Shown: positions 9,008 to 17,791 of the stretch, in pieces
Position numbering within the stretch: position 1 is the stretch's first letter
Layout: every line of letters begins with the position of its first letter
Assembly (NCBI RefSeq): GCF_015082335.1
Contig: NZ_BLRL01000003.1
Coordinates: 1 to 64,000 of the forward strand
Length of the DNA: 64,000 bases
Source of the DNA: Moritella sp. F3
GTDB taxonomy: Bacteria; Pseudomonadota; Gammaproteobacteria; Enterobacterales; Moritellaceae
Direction of reading: 5' to 3'
Position numbers and translations under genes: made by a program
Notes under the pieces: model-generated
Database searches by the model: none
What the model saw: the letters and a program-made list of their open reading frames with translations, nothing else
What the model was told of the DNA's origin: nothing

Positions 9008-9280
9008 TTATCTTGCTACATGAGTGTGCAATAATTGTTGTATATATTCACTGCGAGTCATATTAGCACTTTTTGCTTGTAAATTTAACATATCAAATAA
9101 GTCTTGTTCGACTTTTAATTCAATACGTTTTAATCCATTCGCTTTATCACGGCTCAATTGATTACGTTTACTGTGTCTCAATTGCTCTTTACGTGAGAGT
9201 GGGCTAGTTTTAGGTCTACCAGCACGCTTCTCTTCTGCAAAAAGGTCAATCGTGGTTCTATCTAAACTTTCCTTTGCCAC
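9008..9280 (-). CDS. ybfE: LexA-regulated-type protein YbfE (ribbon-helix-helix)
   Basis: A small basic 90-residue protein in the ybfF-ybfE-fldA-fur block. The C-terminal part (LKRIELKVEQDLFDML...MTRSEYIQQLL) looks like a ribbon-helix-helix DNA-binding fold. E. coli YbfE is a member of the LexA regulon; no convincing CTGT-N8-ACAG operator was noticed upstream here, so SOS control is not supported by the sequence. Its molecular role is unknown. Confidence 0.85.
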   Translation of the reverse strand: MAKESLDRTTIDLFAEEKRAGRPKTSPLSRKEQLRHSKRNQLSRDKANGLKRIELKVEQDLFDMLNLQAKSANMTRSEYIQQLLHTHVAR

Positions 9281-9316
9281 GTTATTTTCGCCATTGCCGT
9301 TATATAGTATGAGTAA

Positions 9317-9532
9317 TTAAATCTGAGTTTCCCAGACAGTGATCAATATTTCTTTAAACACAAAACCAGCCATACCAAAGCAGAGTACAAACCAAACGGC
9401 GATACGCCCAAATTTAGGCACGTTACCTTTTTTAAGTACGTCTTGAATTGCCATGCCGATTAAGAAAAACAATGCGACAAAGAATAGCTTAATGCCTACA
9501 GCTTCAATTAAGTCAATGTATTCGTACAACAT
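9317..9532 (-). CDS. DUF2788 small membrane protein
   Basis: A 71-residue protein with two predicted transmembrane helices (about residues 12-30 and 43-64) joined by a short basic loop, QDVLKKGNVPKFGR. It matches my recollection of the DUF2788 family, which sits between ybfF and ybfE in vibrios and Shewanella. Function is unknown; the gene is probably in the ybfF-DUF2788-ybfE-fldA transcription unit. Confidence 0.75.
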   Translation of the reverse strand: MLYEYIDLIEAVGIKLFFVALFFLIGMAIQDVLKKGNVPKFGRIAVWFVLCFGMAGFVFKEILITVWETQI

Positions 9533-9602
9533 ATCAATTTACACCTAAACTACTTAACAGCATTTACTCAGAATACGAATGTGCGAATATATCACAATGT
9601 GA

Positions 9603-10370
9603 CTAATGACTAAATAAAAAGTCGACTATTATTTTATTAAATATCATCGGTTTTTCGGCATGTAGCCAGTGTCCAGTGCCTTGCACTAATTTTGCTTTGG
9701 CATGGGGGAAATATTTCGCAATGGCTGACTTATGTGCAGTGGTAATATAGTCAGAGTTCATGCCTTTGATAAAAAGTACTGGCTTATCATACTGTTTACT
9801 TGTGTCCGGCCAGTCAGAAATGGCGTTATACTGGGCAATGATGGTGTCTAAGGCATAGTAAAAATCGTATTGTCCCTGTGCATTCTTATATAAGCCTTTG
9901 AGTAAGAATTGTTGGACGCCAGCTTCTTCAACGTGTTCTGCGAGCTTTGCCTGCGCGTCACTACGCGTCGTTATGTCGCCAAGAGGGATATTTTTGAGAC
10001 CTGCAAATACATTATCATGTCGAGGCGGGTAATTAACTGGGGCAATATCGGCAACGGCTAAACTACTTACACGGGTTGGAAAGTTGAGTGCGGTGCGCAT
10101 CGCGATTTTACCACCCATCGAATGACCGACAATGTGTGCTTGCTCGATCGTTAAATGATCCATTAACTGAATAATATCATTTGCCATATCATCATAATGC
10201 ATACTATTATGGCGCATAGATAAGCCATGGTTTCTGACATCAACCGCAATGACTTGATAATCAGTTTTTAGTTGTTTAATGAGCATGCCTAAGTTAGTCG
10301 CACTGCCAAATAAACCATGGATAACGATCACAGGAACACCCTGACCGTATATTTTGTGATTAAGTAACAT
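9603..10370 (-). CDS. ybfF: Alpha/beta-hydrolase esterase YbfF
   Basis: A 255-residue cytoplasmic alpha/beta hydrolase, the same length as E. coli YbfF (254). The oxyanion-hole motif HGLFGSATN is at 19-27 and the nucleophile elbow GHSMGG near 88-93. The catalytic His is in GTGHWLH near 233, and an Asp in the strand before it completes the triad. YbfF hydrolyses short-chain acyl esters including acyl-CoA in vitro. It is divergent from seqA, as in E. coli. Confidence 0.92.
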   Translation of the reverse strand: MLLNHKIYGQGVPVIVIHGLFGSATNLGMLIKQLKTDYQVIAVDVRNHGLSMRHNSMHYDDMANDIIQLMDHLTIEQAHIVGHSMGGKIAMRTALNFPTRVSSLAVADIAPVNYPPRHDNVFAGLKNIPLGDITTRSDAQAKLAEHVEEAGVQQFLLKGLYKNAQGQYDFYYALDTIIAQYNAISDWPDTSKQYDKPVLFIKGMNSDYITTAHKSAIAKYFPHAKAKLVQGTGHWLHAEKPMIFNKIIVDFLFSH

Positions 10371-10540
10371 ATATCTCTCCGTTATTGTGGCTGATTCTAC
10401 CGCAATAATTAGGTCTATGTCGTGTATGATTTGTCGACAAATGCATCATAGAGGTAATATTTTGCTTATAAGCATAGAGAGAAATCTATTCACAAGGTAT
10501 AATTAAACCAAATTTATAAGCAAGGATTCACTAGTTAAAT

Positions 10541-11167
10541 ATGAAAACGATTGAGCTTGAAGACGACCTATATCGTTATATTGCTAGTCAAACGAAAGAT
10601 ATTGGCGAAAGTGCATCAGATATTTTACGTCGCTTACTTGATGTATCAGCAAATGTTTCTGCAGATTTAACGAATGTTGAAGAATCGCAGGTGCATGCAG
10701 TGGACACCAACAGTGAGACTAAGCAAACGGTAACTAAATCACCGGTAGTAGTAGAAGAAGAACCTACGCCTGTATCTGCACCTATTGTGGTAGAAACAGC
10801 TGTAGAGGTTGTTAGCCATTCTACATTGCCAGCCAGTATCGCTAAGCTTATTAAAAATAAGAAATTTAAAGAAACAACTGTTTCGGTTACTAAGTTTATT
10901 CAGATCTTGTCAGTGCTGTATGCTGAAAACCCGAAAGAGTTTGATAGTGCGACTGATATTAAAGGTCGTAAACGTATTTACTTTGCAAAATCTGAAAGTG
11001 AATTGTTAAGCGCGGGTAGCACGACTAAACCGCGTCATATCGAAAACACACCATATTGGGTTATCACTAATACCAATACGGGGCGTAAACGTAATATAAT
11101 TACGCAGCTAATGGCTGAAATGGGCTATACCCATGCGTTAATTGATGCTGTAAGTCAATCTATCTAA
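10541..11167 (+). CDS. seqA: Replication initiation negative regulator SeqA
   Basis: SeqA binds hemimethylated GATC sites, sequesters oriC and limits re-initiation. The N-terminal oligomerisation domain (MKTIELEDDLYRYIAS...ESASDILRRLL) and the C-terminal DNA-binding domain (NTPYWVITNTNTGRKRN) are near-identical in pattern to E. coli. The 208-residue length exceeds the E. coli 181 because the middle linker (about residues 42-95) is longer, acidic and Val/Glu/Thr-rich. The usual downstream neighbour pgm is replaced by btuCD. Confidence 0.96.
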   Translation: MKTIELEDDLYRYIASQTKDIGESASDILRRLLDVSANVSADLTNVEESQVHAVDTNSETKQTVTKSPVVVEEEPTPVSAPIVVETAVEVVSHSTLPASIAKLIKNKKFKETTVSVTKFIQILSVLYAENPKEFDSATDIKGRKRIYFAKSESELLSAGSTTKPRHIENTPYWVITNTNTGRKRNIITQLMAEMGYTHALIDAVSQSI

Positions 11168-11265
11168 TTACAGCCTACTGACAAGGTATTTAAAATGTGC
11201 TTAAGCGTAATGCTGACATTATTTAAAGTACCTTGTCTGTTTCCTTCAGAATTCCGATTCCAATT

Positions 11266-12285
11266 ATGATCGACCTCCTTGAACTGCAGCGTGCTAGTAC
11301 GCAAAAAAGTCGCACCACGCTTATCTTTTTAGCCACCTTTTTGGTTGTGGTTAGCTTTATTTCCCTGGCGTCTGGTAATTTTAGTATTGCTATCGATGAC
11401 ATAGTGAATGGCTTATCGCCTTTACAACAACAAGTGCTGTTTGAATTACGTCTACCTCGTATTATGACGGCTATTTTAGTCGGTGCCGCGTTAGCTGTTG
11501 CAGGCTGCATCTTACAGGTATTACTGGCTAATTCACTGGCTGAACCCGGGGTGATCGGTATTTCATCGTTTGCGAGTTTATTTGCGGTATTGTCAATTGT
11601 ATTACTTGATTCGTTGTTACCACAATTTGCAGGGTTGCAGCAGTACATTTTACCATTATCAGCTTTTGTCGGCGCGAGTCTGGTTACCGGTTTACTCTAT
11701 CAAGTAACCAAGAATAATTTACCAACCACTAAGATCTTGTTATTAGGTGTGGCAATTGGCATCTTTTCGGGTGCTATCATGACTTGGCTGTTGTATTTTT
11801 CAGATGACAGTAGCATGCGCCAGATGTTGTATTGGATGATGGGTAATTTAGCCTATGGCGCAGATCTTATTTATATTGCAGTGATACCTCTAGCCTTGAG
11901 TTTTTTGTGGATCATGCGCCGCATTGATGCGCTGAATCTTTTACAGTTTGGTGAACAGGGCGCTTTTCAGTCTGGTATCGATGTACCTAAATTACGTATT
12001 CAGCTTATTTTATGCGTCGCAGTGTTAACGGGAGTATCGGTATCTATGGCTGGAGTGATTAGTTTCATCGGCCTGGTGATCCCGCATATCCTGCGCATAT
12101 TGGTGACCAGTCAGTTACGCTTTTTAGTGCCTGCATCGGCATTACTTGGGGCGAGTTTTTTATTATTAGCTGACCTGATTGCCCGCAGTGCCTTTGCGAC
12201 GGCTGAACTACCCGTCGGGGCGATTACTGCAAGTCTCGGTGCGCCATTTTTTATCTATTTGTTATTGCGCAAGCAAGTGGCGTAG
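11266..12285 (+). CDS. btuC: Vitamin B12 ABC transporter permease BtuC
   Basis: A FecCD-family permease with about ten transmembrane helices that forms the inner-membrane channel for cobalamin. Family marks include LPRIMTAILVGAALAVAGCI, ANSLAEPGVIG and the coupling-helix region GLVIPHILR. ATG 11266 gives 339 residues (E. coli 326). An in-frame TTG at 11233 would add 11 residues; neither has a strong ribosome-binding site. btuD follows after 8 bases. btuF, btuB and a cobalamin riboswitch are not present nearby. Confidence 0.88.
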   Translation: MIDLLELQRASTQKSRTTLIFLATFLVVVSFISLASGNFSIAIDDIVNGLSPLQQQVLFELRLPRIMTAILVGAALAVAGCILQVLLANSLAEPGVIGISSFASLFAVLSIVLLDSLLPQFAGLQQYILPLSAFVGASLVTGLLYQVTKNNLPTTKILLLGVAIGIFSGAIMTWLLYFSDDSSMRQMLYWMMGNLAYGADLIYIAVIPLALSFLWIMRRIDALNLLQFGEQGAFQSGIDVPKLRIQLILCVAVLTGVSVSMAGVISFIGLVIPHILRILVTSQLRFLVPASALLGASFLLLADLIARSAFATAELPVGAITASLGAPFFIYLLLRKQVA

Positions 12286-12293
12286 GGGGGAGT

Positions 12294-13094
12294 ATGAGTA
12301 GACGCGATAACGCTTTATTGACACTTTCTGAGGTTAATTATCAGCAGCGCTTGCACGATATCAATATTTCGATTGAACAAGCGGGCTGTTTGTTTTTACT
12401 GGGACCAAATGGCAGTGGTAAAAGTACTTTGTTAGCTATTCTTGCTGGTCATGCGCAAGCTTGCCAAGGTGACTACTTGATTGCAGGGCGTAGTGTGACT
12501 GAATATCCAACCGCAGAGTTGGCATTGCAACGTGCATGGCTACCACAAGCATCGCCGCCGCCTTTTGCTATTCCGGTATATCAATTCATTGCGCTAGGTT
12601 TACATCCCTTAGGTATCAACTTAGAAGATGAACAAGCATGCCTAGTTATTAATCAACTGTTATTACGCTTGGATATAGCGAAATTAGTGACGCGTAATTG
12701 TGACCAGCTATCTGGTGGTGAATGGCAGCGGGTATTGATTGCACGGACCTTGGTACAGGTGTCCCCGATATTAAATAAACAATCAATTTTGTGCTTGTTA
12801 GATGAACCGCTCACAGGACTAGATTTAAAGCATCAAATTGAAGTGCTACAAATATTAACAGAGCTTGCCGAGCAAGGCATTACGGTGATCGCTTCTATTC
12901 ATGATCTTAATCTTGCGCTTAATCATGCATCTGAAGTGTTGTTATTAAAGACGGGACGTGTGGTTGGCCAAGGTGACGCAAATCAAGTATTAACGGTTGA
13001 CACAATCAAACAAGTCTATGATGTTGAGACAGAATTGTTGGCTGTGAATGGACGTCAATTCATTGTATCAGCGGCGCTACCTACATCAGTTTAG
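12294..13094 (+). CDS. btuD: Vitamin B12 ABC transporter ATPase BtuD
   Basis: A cytoplasmic ATPase that powers BtuC. Walker A GPNGSGKST is at residues 38-46, the Q-loop near WLPQAS, the signature motif LSGGEWQRV near 141-149, Walker B CLLDEPLTGLD near 167-177 and the H-switch at SIHD. The length of 266 is slightly above the E. coli 249. The 8-base gap after btuC and the ribosome-binding site GGGGGAGT within it indicate one operon. BtuD rather than an iron-siderophore ATPase is inferred from pairing with the BtuC-like permease. Confidence 0.87.
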   Translation: MSRRDNALLTLSEVNYQQRLHDINISIEQAGCLFLLGPNGSGKSTLLAILAGHAQACQGDYLIAGRSVTEYPTAELALQRAWLPQASPPPFAIPVYQFIALGLHPLGINLEDEQACLVINQLLLRLDIAKLVTRNCDQLSGGEWQRVLIARTLVQVSPILNKQSILCLLDEPLTGLDLKHQIEVLQILTELAEQGITVIASIHDLNLALNHASEVLLLKTGRVVGQGDANQVLTVDTIKQVYDVETELLAVNGRQFIVSAALPTSV

Positions 13095-13120
13095 TTAGGT
13101 AATAAGAAGAGGACTCCTCT

Positions 13121-14062
13121 GTGCAACTACATAATACACCAGTCGATGAAGTCGAGTTCTTGGGGCATCAAGTTTACGTTAAACGTGATGACTTATTGGA
13201 TGTGGCTTTTACAGGTAATAAAGCCAGAAAATTTTATCATTTCTTACAGCAAGATTTATCCCAAGTCGATATTCTTGTCGGTCATGGTTCTGCTCAAGCT
13301 AACTCTTTGTATTCTTTAGCTGTGTTAGCTCAGCTAAAGCAATGCCAATTACATTATTATGTTGATCATCTGCCGCAGTACCTTGTTGATAATCCACAAG
13401 GTAATTACCGCGCTGCGTTAGAGTATGGCGCGCAAATTATTGTTGCTGATGCTGAATCGACAGTGATAGAGCATATAGAGCAGCAAGTATTACCAGGGTT
13501 AATTAAGCAAGGTCTACGCGCGGTGTTTATTCCTGAAGGTGGCCGCTGTCAGTATGCTGAAACAGGGTTGAAAATGCTTGCAGATGAAATTATCACCTGG
13601 GCGAAATCAAAATCATACGCGGATATTCGCGTCGTATTACCTGCAGGGACAGGCACTACGGCTTTGTTTTTGCAAAAGCATTTACCCTTCGAAGTTCAAG
13701 CATGTGCGTGCGTGGGTGGCGATAGTTATTTAAAGCAGCAATTCTTGGGGTTGTGCGAGAATGAATCTTTACATCCGACGATTATGACGGCCGATAAAAA
13801 GTATCATTTCGGTAAGCTTTACCTGCCGTTTTATCATATTTGGGCACAGCTAAAAAAAACCACTGACATTGAATTTGATCTACTCTACGACCCACTAGCC
13901 TGGTTATGTTTACAGCGTGAGTTTATCCTCGCTAATGAGCATTCTGCTGCAGGGCTTGAAAGTAGCGATAATCGCCCCATTCTTTATATACACCAAGGTG
14001 GATTACAGGGTAATGAAACCATGTTACCGCGTTATTTACGTAAACTGTCATTTGTAAAATAA
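13121..14062 (+). CDS. PLP-dependent 1-aminocyclopropane-1-carboxylate deaminase/D-cysteine desulfhydrase family protein
   Basis: A 313-residue fold-type II PLP enzyme. The Schiff-base lysine is in the GNKARKF motif near residue 34, the PLP phosphate-binding PAGTGTTAL is near 175-183, and HGSAQANS near 54-61 contacts substrate. Members deaminate or desulfurate D-cysteine, ACC or related beta-substituted amino acids; the substrate here cannot be told. The start is a GTG with AGAGGA well placed. It follows btuD by 26 bases and is probably co-transcribed, although no functional link is obvious. Confidence 0.82.
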   Translation: MQLHNTPVDEVEFLGHQVYVKRDDLLDVAFTGNKARKFYHFLQQDLSQVDILVGHGSAQANSLYSLAVLAQLKQCQLHYYVDHLPQYLVDNPQGNYRAALEYGAQIIVADAESTVIEHIEQQVLPGLIKQGLRAVFIPEGGRCQYAETGLKMLADEIITWAKSKSYADIRVVLPAGTGTTALFLQKHLPFEVQACACVGGDSYLKQQFLGLCENESLHPTIMTADKKYHFGKLYLPFYHIWAQLKKTTDIEFDLLYDPLAWLCLQREFILANEHSAAGLESSDNRPILYIHQGGLQGNETMLPRYLRKLSFVK

Positions 14063-14259
14063 AACGGTATTAGCTGATACCCACGTGGCGATGCTTACGA
14101 ACCTGAAAAGTGAATGCTTATCAGCATGACCGTGACAAGTAGTCATACTGACTTTTACTATTTATACTTGGTATTTATTATTGTGCAGCGTACAATCCGC
14201 TGCTGCTTTATTATAAACATTATTTGAGACTGCAAACGGCGGTTTCTTGAGAGAAGATT

Positions 14260-14652
14260 ATGACATTTAAAATCCATGACAAGCAAACTGCTGAAGCAGT
14301 TGAAAAATCACCTGAAGCGCGTTTTAATTATTTCATCTTTCGCGCAGTTAAGTCTGAAGAAGTATGGACATTAGCGGACGAAAACGGTTTTGTTGTTAGC
14401 GAAGTGGAAGGCGAAAGAAGTATTCCAGTTTGGCCACATGCTGAATTTGCAAGTGAGTGGATCCAAGGCGATTGGGCTGCGTGCCAACCGCTTAAAATCG
14501 AAATGGCTGCTTGGCGTAACAACTGGTTACCAGGTCTTGCTGCAGATGGTGTTGTTATCTCAGTATTTCCTAAAGCTGGCCAAGAAGTAGTTGTTGTTGA
14601 TAGTGAAGAGCTTATCGCTTCATTTAAAGATGAATACGACGCGCAAAAATAG
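14260..14652 (+). CDS. DUF2750 domain protein
   Basis: A 130-residue soluble protein that fits DUF2750, a family of uncharacterised bacterial proteins. Typical elements are the early phrase SPEARFNYFIFRAVKSEEVWTL, the WPHAEFA segment and a Trp-rich middle. There is no signal peptide or membrane segment. The gene stands alone, 108 bases before the QueD-like gene, with a good ribosome-binding site (GAGAGAAGA). Function is unknown. Confidence 0.75.
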   Translation: MTFKIHDKQTAEAVEKSPEARFNYFIFRAVKSEEVWTLADENGFVVSEVEGERSIPVWPHAEFASEWIQGDWAACQPLKIEMAAWRNNWLPGLAADGVVISVFPKAGQEVVVVDSEELIASFKDEYDAQK

Positions 14653-14769
14653 TATCGATACAATCGTATGATTAAATCAGGTTATTAAATAAGACTATTC
14701 AACATAGCCTTAAACAATACCAAGTAAATCGCTTTACCCATTTTAGTTAGTATAAAGGACATTATTTAG

Positions 14770-15642
14770 ATGAAATTATTCGTCAAAGATCTTACTGTTA
14801 TTGATTCTTCAGTATTGGATTATTCACGTGGCATTATTGGCCAGAGTTGGTTAGTGGATATCGTTCTGCATGGTGACTTAAATGAACAAAGCATGATCCT
14901 TGATTTTGGTATTGTGAAAAAACTGATTAAGTCGACAGTGGATGAATTAGTCGATCATAAGTTGATTATCCCTGCACATGCAAAATTTTGTGATGTGATG
15001 AGTGACGGTGCTTTTACTTATGTTGATGCTTGGCGTGAACACAGTGAATCAATTCACCTAGCTTGCCCTGATCAAGCATTTGCATTGATCCCAACAGAGC
15101 AAATTACCCTGGCTAGTTTAGAGACATATTTGACTGAGCAACTAATGCTGCGTCTACCAAACAATGTTAAAAAACTAGACGTGAAATTACGTGAAGAAAA
15201 AATTGATGGGGCAGAATATTGCTACAGTCATGGCTTACGTAAACACCTAGGTAATTGCCAGCGTATTGCTCACGGTCATCGTTCAACGATCGAGATATTA
15301 CGTAACGACGAGCGTGATAGCGCACTTGAACTAAGCTGGGCTGAGCGTTGGAAAGATATCTATCTTGCTGAGCATTGCGATATGGTGTCGGCTTCAGAAC
15401 TTTCATTATCTCGTACTGGTATGGCGGCATTAACACCTGAGCATTATTGCTTCAAGTATCAAGCTCCGCAAGGTGAGTTCCAGCTTGCGATCGGTAAGTC
15501 AATTGTCGAAATCATGCCGACCGAAACCACGGTTGAGAATATTGCCCAGTATATTGCTGATACATTAGCAAAAGACTGCTCTGACACTTTGACTGTATTT
15601 GCTTACGAAGGTGTTGGTAAAGGTGCTATTGCTTCTGCTTAA
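14770..15642 (+). CDS. Two-half QueD/6-pyruvoyltetrahydropterin synthase-like protein
   Basis: A 290-residue protein about twice the length of QueD (120). The N-terminal half carries the QueD-like MILDFGIVKK (42-51) and DHKLI (62-66) elements but has GQSW where the zinc-binding HGH is expected. The C-terminal half carries C163 and HGH at 168-170 but lacks DFG. This suggests two T-fold repeats that each keep part of the active site. QueD makes 6-carboxytetrahydropterin for queuosine; related enzymes serve pterin synthesis. No queC/queE/queF is nearby, so the reaction is uncertain. Confidence 0.7.
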   Translation: MKLFVKDLTVIDSSVLDYSRGIIGQSWLVDIVLHGDLNEQSMILDFGIVKKLIKSTVDELVDHKLIIPAHAKFCDVMSDGAFTYVDAWREHSESIHLACPDQAFALIPTEQITLASLETYLTEQLMLRLPNNVKKLDVKLREEKIDGAEYCYSHGLRKHLGNCQRIAHGHRSTIEILRNDERDSALELSWAERWKDIYLAEHCDMVSASELSLSRTGMAALTPEHYCFKYQAPQGEFQLAIGKSIVEIMPTETTVENIAQYIADTLAKDCSDTLTVFAYEGVGKGAIASA

Positions 15643-15684
15643 TTGCACTTAGCTGTTACTTTATGCACTGTTAAAGTTAAATAA

Positions 15685-15734
15685 TAAGCCCGTTACCACT
15701 ACACTCATATTGTAGCGGGTAGTGGGCTTTTTTG
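15685..15734 (+). terminator. Terminator after the QueD-like gene
   Basis: AAGCCC pairs with GGGCTT, with an imperfect inner stem (ACTACA/TGTAG) and a T6 tract. It separates the QueD-like gene from hinT. Confidence 0.75.
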
Positions 15735-15772
15735 TTATTATCAAAAGACTTAATTTTGTAATGGAGCTAAAA

Positions 15773-16126
15773 ATGGCAGAAGAAACGATTTTTCGTAAGA
15801 TCATTAATAAAGAGATCCCCGCTGATATCCTTTATCAAGATGAGTTAGTGACCGCATTTCGTGATATTAGCCCAAAAGCATCAACGCATGTATTAATTAT
15901 CCCTAATAAACTGATCCCGACGAGCAATGACGTATGCGAAGAAGATGAGTTAGCGCTAGGGCGTTTATTCACAGTTGCACGTAAAATTGCAGAGCAAGAG
16001 GGTATCGCTGAAAATGGTTACCGTCTTATCGTTAACTGCAACAAACACGGCGGGCAAGAAGTTTACCATTTACACATGCACTTGGTCGGTGGCGAGCAAC
16101 TTGGCGCGATGGTTACGGTAAAATAG
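15773..16126 (+). CDS. hinT: Purine nucleoside phosphoramidase HinT (HIT family)
   Basis: HinT hydrolyses adenosine 5'-phosphoramidate-type bonds. The HIT triad is in [11 protein letters not shown] at the C-terminal end. The start at 15773 is chosen because [16 protein letters not shown] aligns with the E. coli N-terminus and GGAG lies 6 bases upstream; an upstream in-frame ATG at 15761 and an earlier one inside the preceding terminator are less likely. The length becomes 117 residues (E. coli 119). It heads the conserved hinT-lipoprotein-thiK-nagZ order. Confidence 0.95.
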   Translation: MAEETIFRKIINKEIPADILYQDELVTAFRDISPKASTHVLIIPNKLIPTSNDVCEEDELALGRLFTVARKIAEQEGIAENGYRLIVNCNKHGGQEVYHLHMHLVGGEQLGAMVTVK

Positions 16127-16303
16127 TAAAAGAATAATAGCGTGAGATAAGCGGACTCTGACTGTGTAGATGAACGCTTATCCTATTGCTACTGTAGCGT
16201 TTTTTGATGACGATATGACTATTAATAAACAGTGTTCTTACTTATAAACGCTATCGAATAAGTAACAGCCATAGAACAGGCACCGCATGTTGGGAGAGTA
16301 TAA

Positions 16304-16825
16304 ATGAAATGGGTCCTCATACTATCGTATCTGCTTAGTGCATTATTCATAACCGCCTGCACAGGCCCTTTACAGCATCAATCGCAGCAAAAAATGCTGA
16401 CAATGCAGCTTGAGACGATCGAAGAACACCCCTTAACTACCCAAGTGCGCGCGTTAAATGGACTACTGCTACAACAACCTTTTTTTGTGCAGGAGGCTTT
16501 TAAACATAACGAGCGTTTATACATTCGCTATCCGGATAGTGTCGCATCGCTGCCGATCACCCATCAAGAATTACAACGTGCGAGTGCTGAAACGCTGGCT
16601 AAACCCGGTTGGTTTGATATTCAGGTTTTAACTGAGCAATCTCAAGAGTCGATAGTTAAAACGGTAGTATTGAGTTATTCACTTGCCATTCGTATCTCGG
16701 CAGTGGATGACACGATAAATGATACTGCAAATAACCCGCTTAAGACACATACGCTAACACTGGAACTGATCAATAATCGTTTCAATACGGTTGAAGCACA
16801 GGTCAGTCGCGAGATCTCATTATGA
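16304..16825 (+). CDS. Putative outer-membrane lipoprotein of the hinT-nagZ locus (LpoB-like by position)
   Basis: A 173-residue lipoprotein: the signal peptide ends in the lipobox FITAC, so Cys19 would be lipidated. In enterics the same slot between hinT and thiK holds ycfL and lpoB, and LpoB activates penicillin-binding protein 1B. The C-terminal arrangement, a hydrophobic strand, an SAETLAKPGWFDIQVL helix-strand and a final LTLELIN strand, is reminiscent of LpoB. The identity is too weak for a firm assignment. The start follows GGGAGAG. Confidence 0.6.
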   Translation: MKWVLILSYLLSALFITACTGPLQHQSQQKMLTMQLETIEEHPLTTQVRALNGLLLQQPFFVQEAFKHNERLYIRYPDSVASLPITHQELQRASAETLAKPGWFDIQVLTEQSQESIVKTVVLSYSLAIRISAVDDTINDTANNPLKTHTLTLELINNRFNTVEAQVSREISL

Positions 16826-16849
16826 TCCTTACTGTCTGATTTTGACTAT

Positions 16850-17770
16850 ATGATTAAAAATACTCCTGAATTTATTACTGAATTTTGCCCGGAAGAATTT
16901 TCTTTAACGCCAGTGTTAGGTGGTCTAAGTAATTATAATTATCGGCTGGAATTTCAGCGTGATGGCGTGGATTATTGTTATTTTGTACGGCAGTTATCAG
17001 CGGCATACAGTACGATGGATAACAATGTTGCACACGAATTTTCCGCACAAGCGCAGGCGGCGAGCATCGATTTAGCGCCGAAAATAATTGTCGAGCATAA
17101 GCAGGGCATGATTTGTGATTGGATAGCAGGTCAACATTGGGGGCCTAGTGCGCAATGCAGAGATGAAAATATTGAAAAAGTAGCGCAATTAGTCGCTACG
17201 CTTCATCAACAGCCCCTGCCTAATCATCATCTGGATATGACAGAACGTTTGCAGCACTATTATCAAACTGTCGATGGTGAATTTAAAACGGAGCAGTTAG
17301 AGCAGCAGTTGGCATTTGTGATTAATTTGATCCAACAGCATTTACCTCGCAATAGATTGGTTTTTTGTCACCATGATATGAACCCATTGAATTTTATTGA
17401 AGGTGCGCAGACTAAGTTATATTTGTTGGACTGGGAGTTTGCAGCTGCGGGACATGGTGATTTTGACATCGCCACTTTATTTCAGACTTTTGCGTGGCAA
17501 GCTGAGCAGCAAGCGCTGTTTTTAAAATATTACAATCAATATTACAACAAGCATCACCCCACAGAACAATTTCTGACACAAATCCCGACGCAAGTCACGC
17601 CTGCACAGATAGATAGGATGGCGGTTGTCGTGGAGATGATGACACTGTTGTGGTGCATTGTGATGTACCAACAAGATAAAGAGACGACTTATTTAACGTT
17701 ATGGCAGCAATCTGAACGTGCTATCGCAGATAAGATTAGTCGATTAATAAGTGAAAATTTAGCCAATTAA
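16850..17770 (+). CDS. thiK: Thiamine kinase-like aminoglycoside/choline phosphotransferase
   Basis: A 306-residue kinase of the APH/choline kinase fold. The catalytic loop CHHDMNPLNFI (Brenner motif HxDxxxxN) is near residues 174-184 and the DFG-equivalent LLDWEFAAAGHGDFD near 195-209. E. coli ThiK, in the same place upstream of nagZ, phosphorylates thiamine to thiamine phosphate for salvage and is 274 residues long. Assignment rests on fold and gene order. It lies 24 bases after the lipoprotein gene and 21 before nagZ, which suggests an operon. Confidence 0.75.
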   Translation: MIKNTPEFITEFCPEEFSLTPVLGGLSNYNYRLEFQRDGVDYCYFVRQLSAAYSTMDNNVAHEFSAQAQAASIDLAPKIIVEHKQGMICDWIAGQHWGPSAQCRDENIEKVAQLVATLHQQPLPNHHLDMTERLQHYYQTVDGEFKTEQLEQQLAFVINLIQQHLPRNRLVFCHHDMNPLNFIEGAQTKLYLLDWEFAAAGHGDFDIATLFQTFAWQAEQQALFLKYYNQYYNKHHPTEQFLTQIPTQVTPAQIDRMAVVVEMMTLLWCIVMYQQDKETTYLTLWQQSERAIADKISRLISENLAN

Positions 17771-17791
17771 TGAATTAACTGAGGAATTAAC

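Noticed and set aside
9281-9316. LexA operator before ybfE
   Set aside because: No CTGT-N8-ACAG dyad was seen upstream, so the LexA link known in E. coli is not supported here.
11168-11265. Cobalamin riboswitch before btuC
   Set aside because: Only about 98 bases are available between seqA and btuC, less than the roughly 200 needed, and no B12-box-like sequence was seen.
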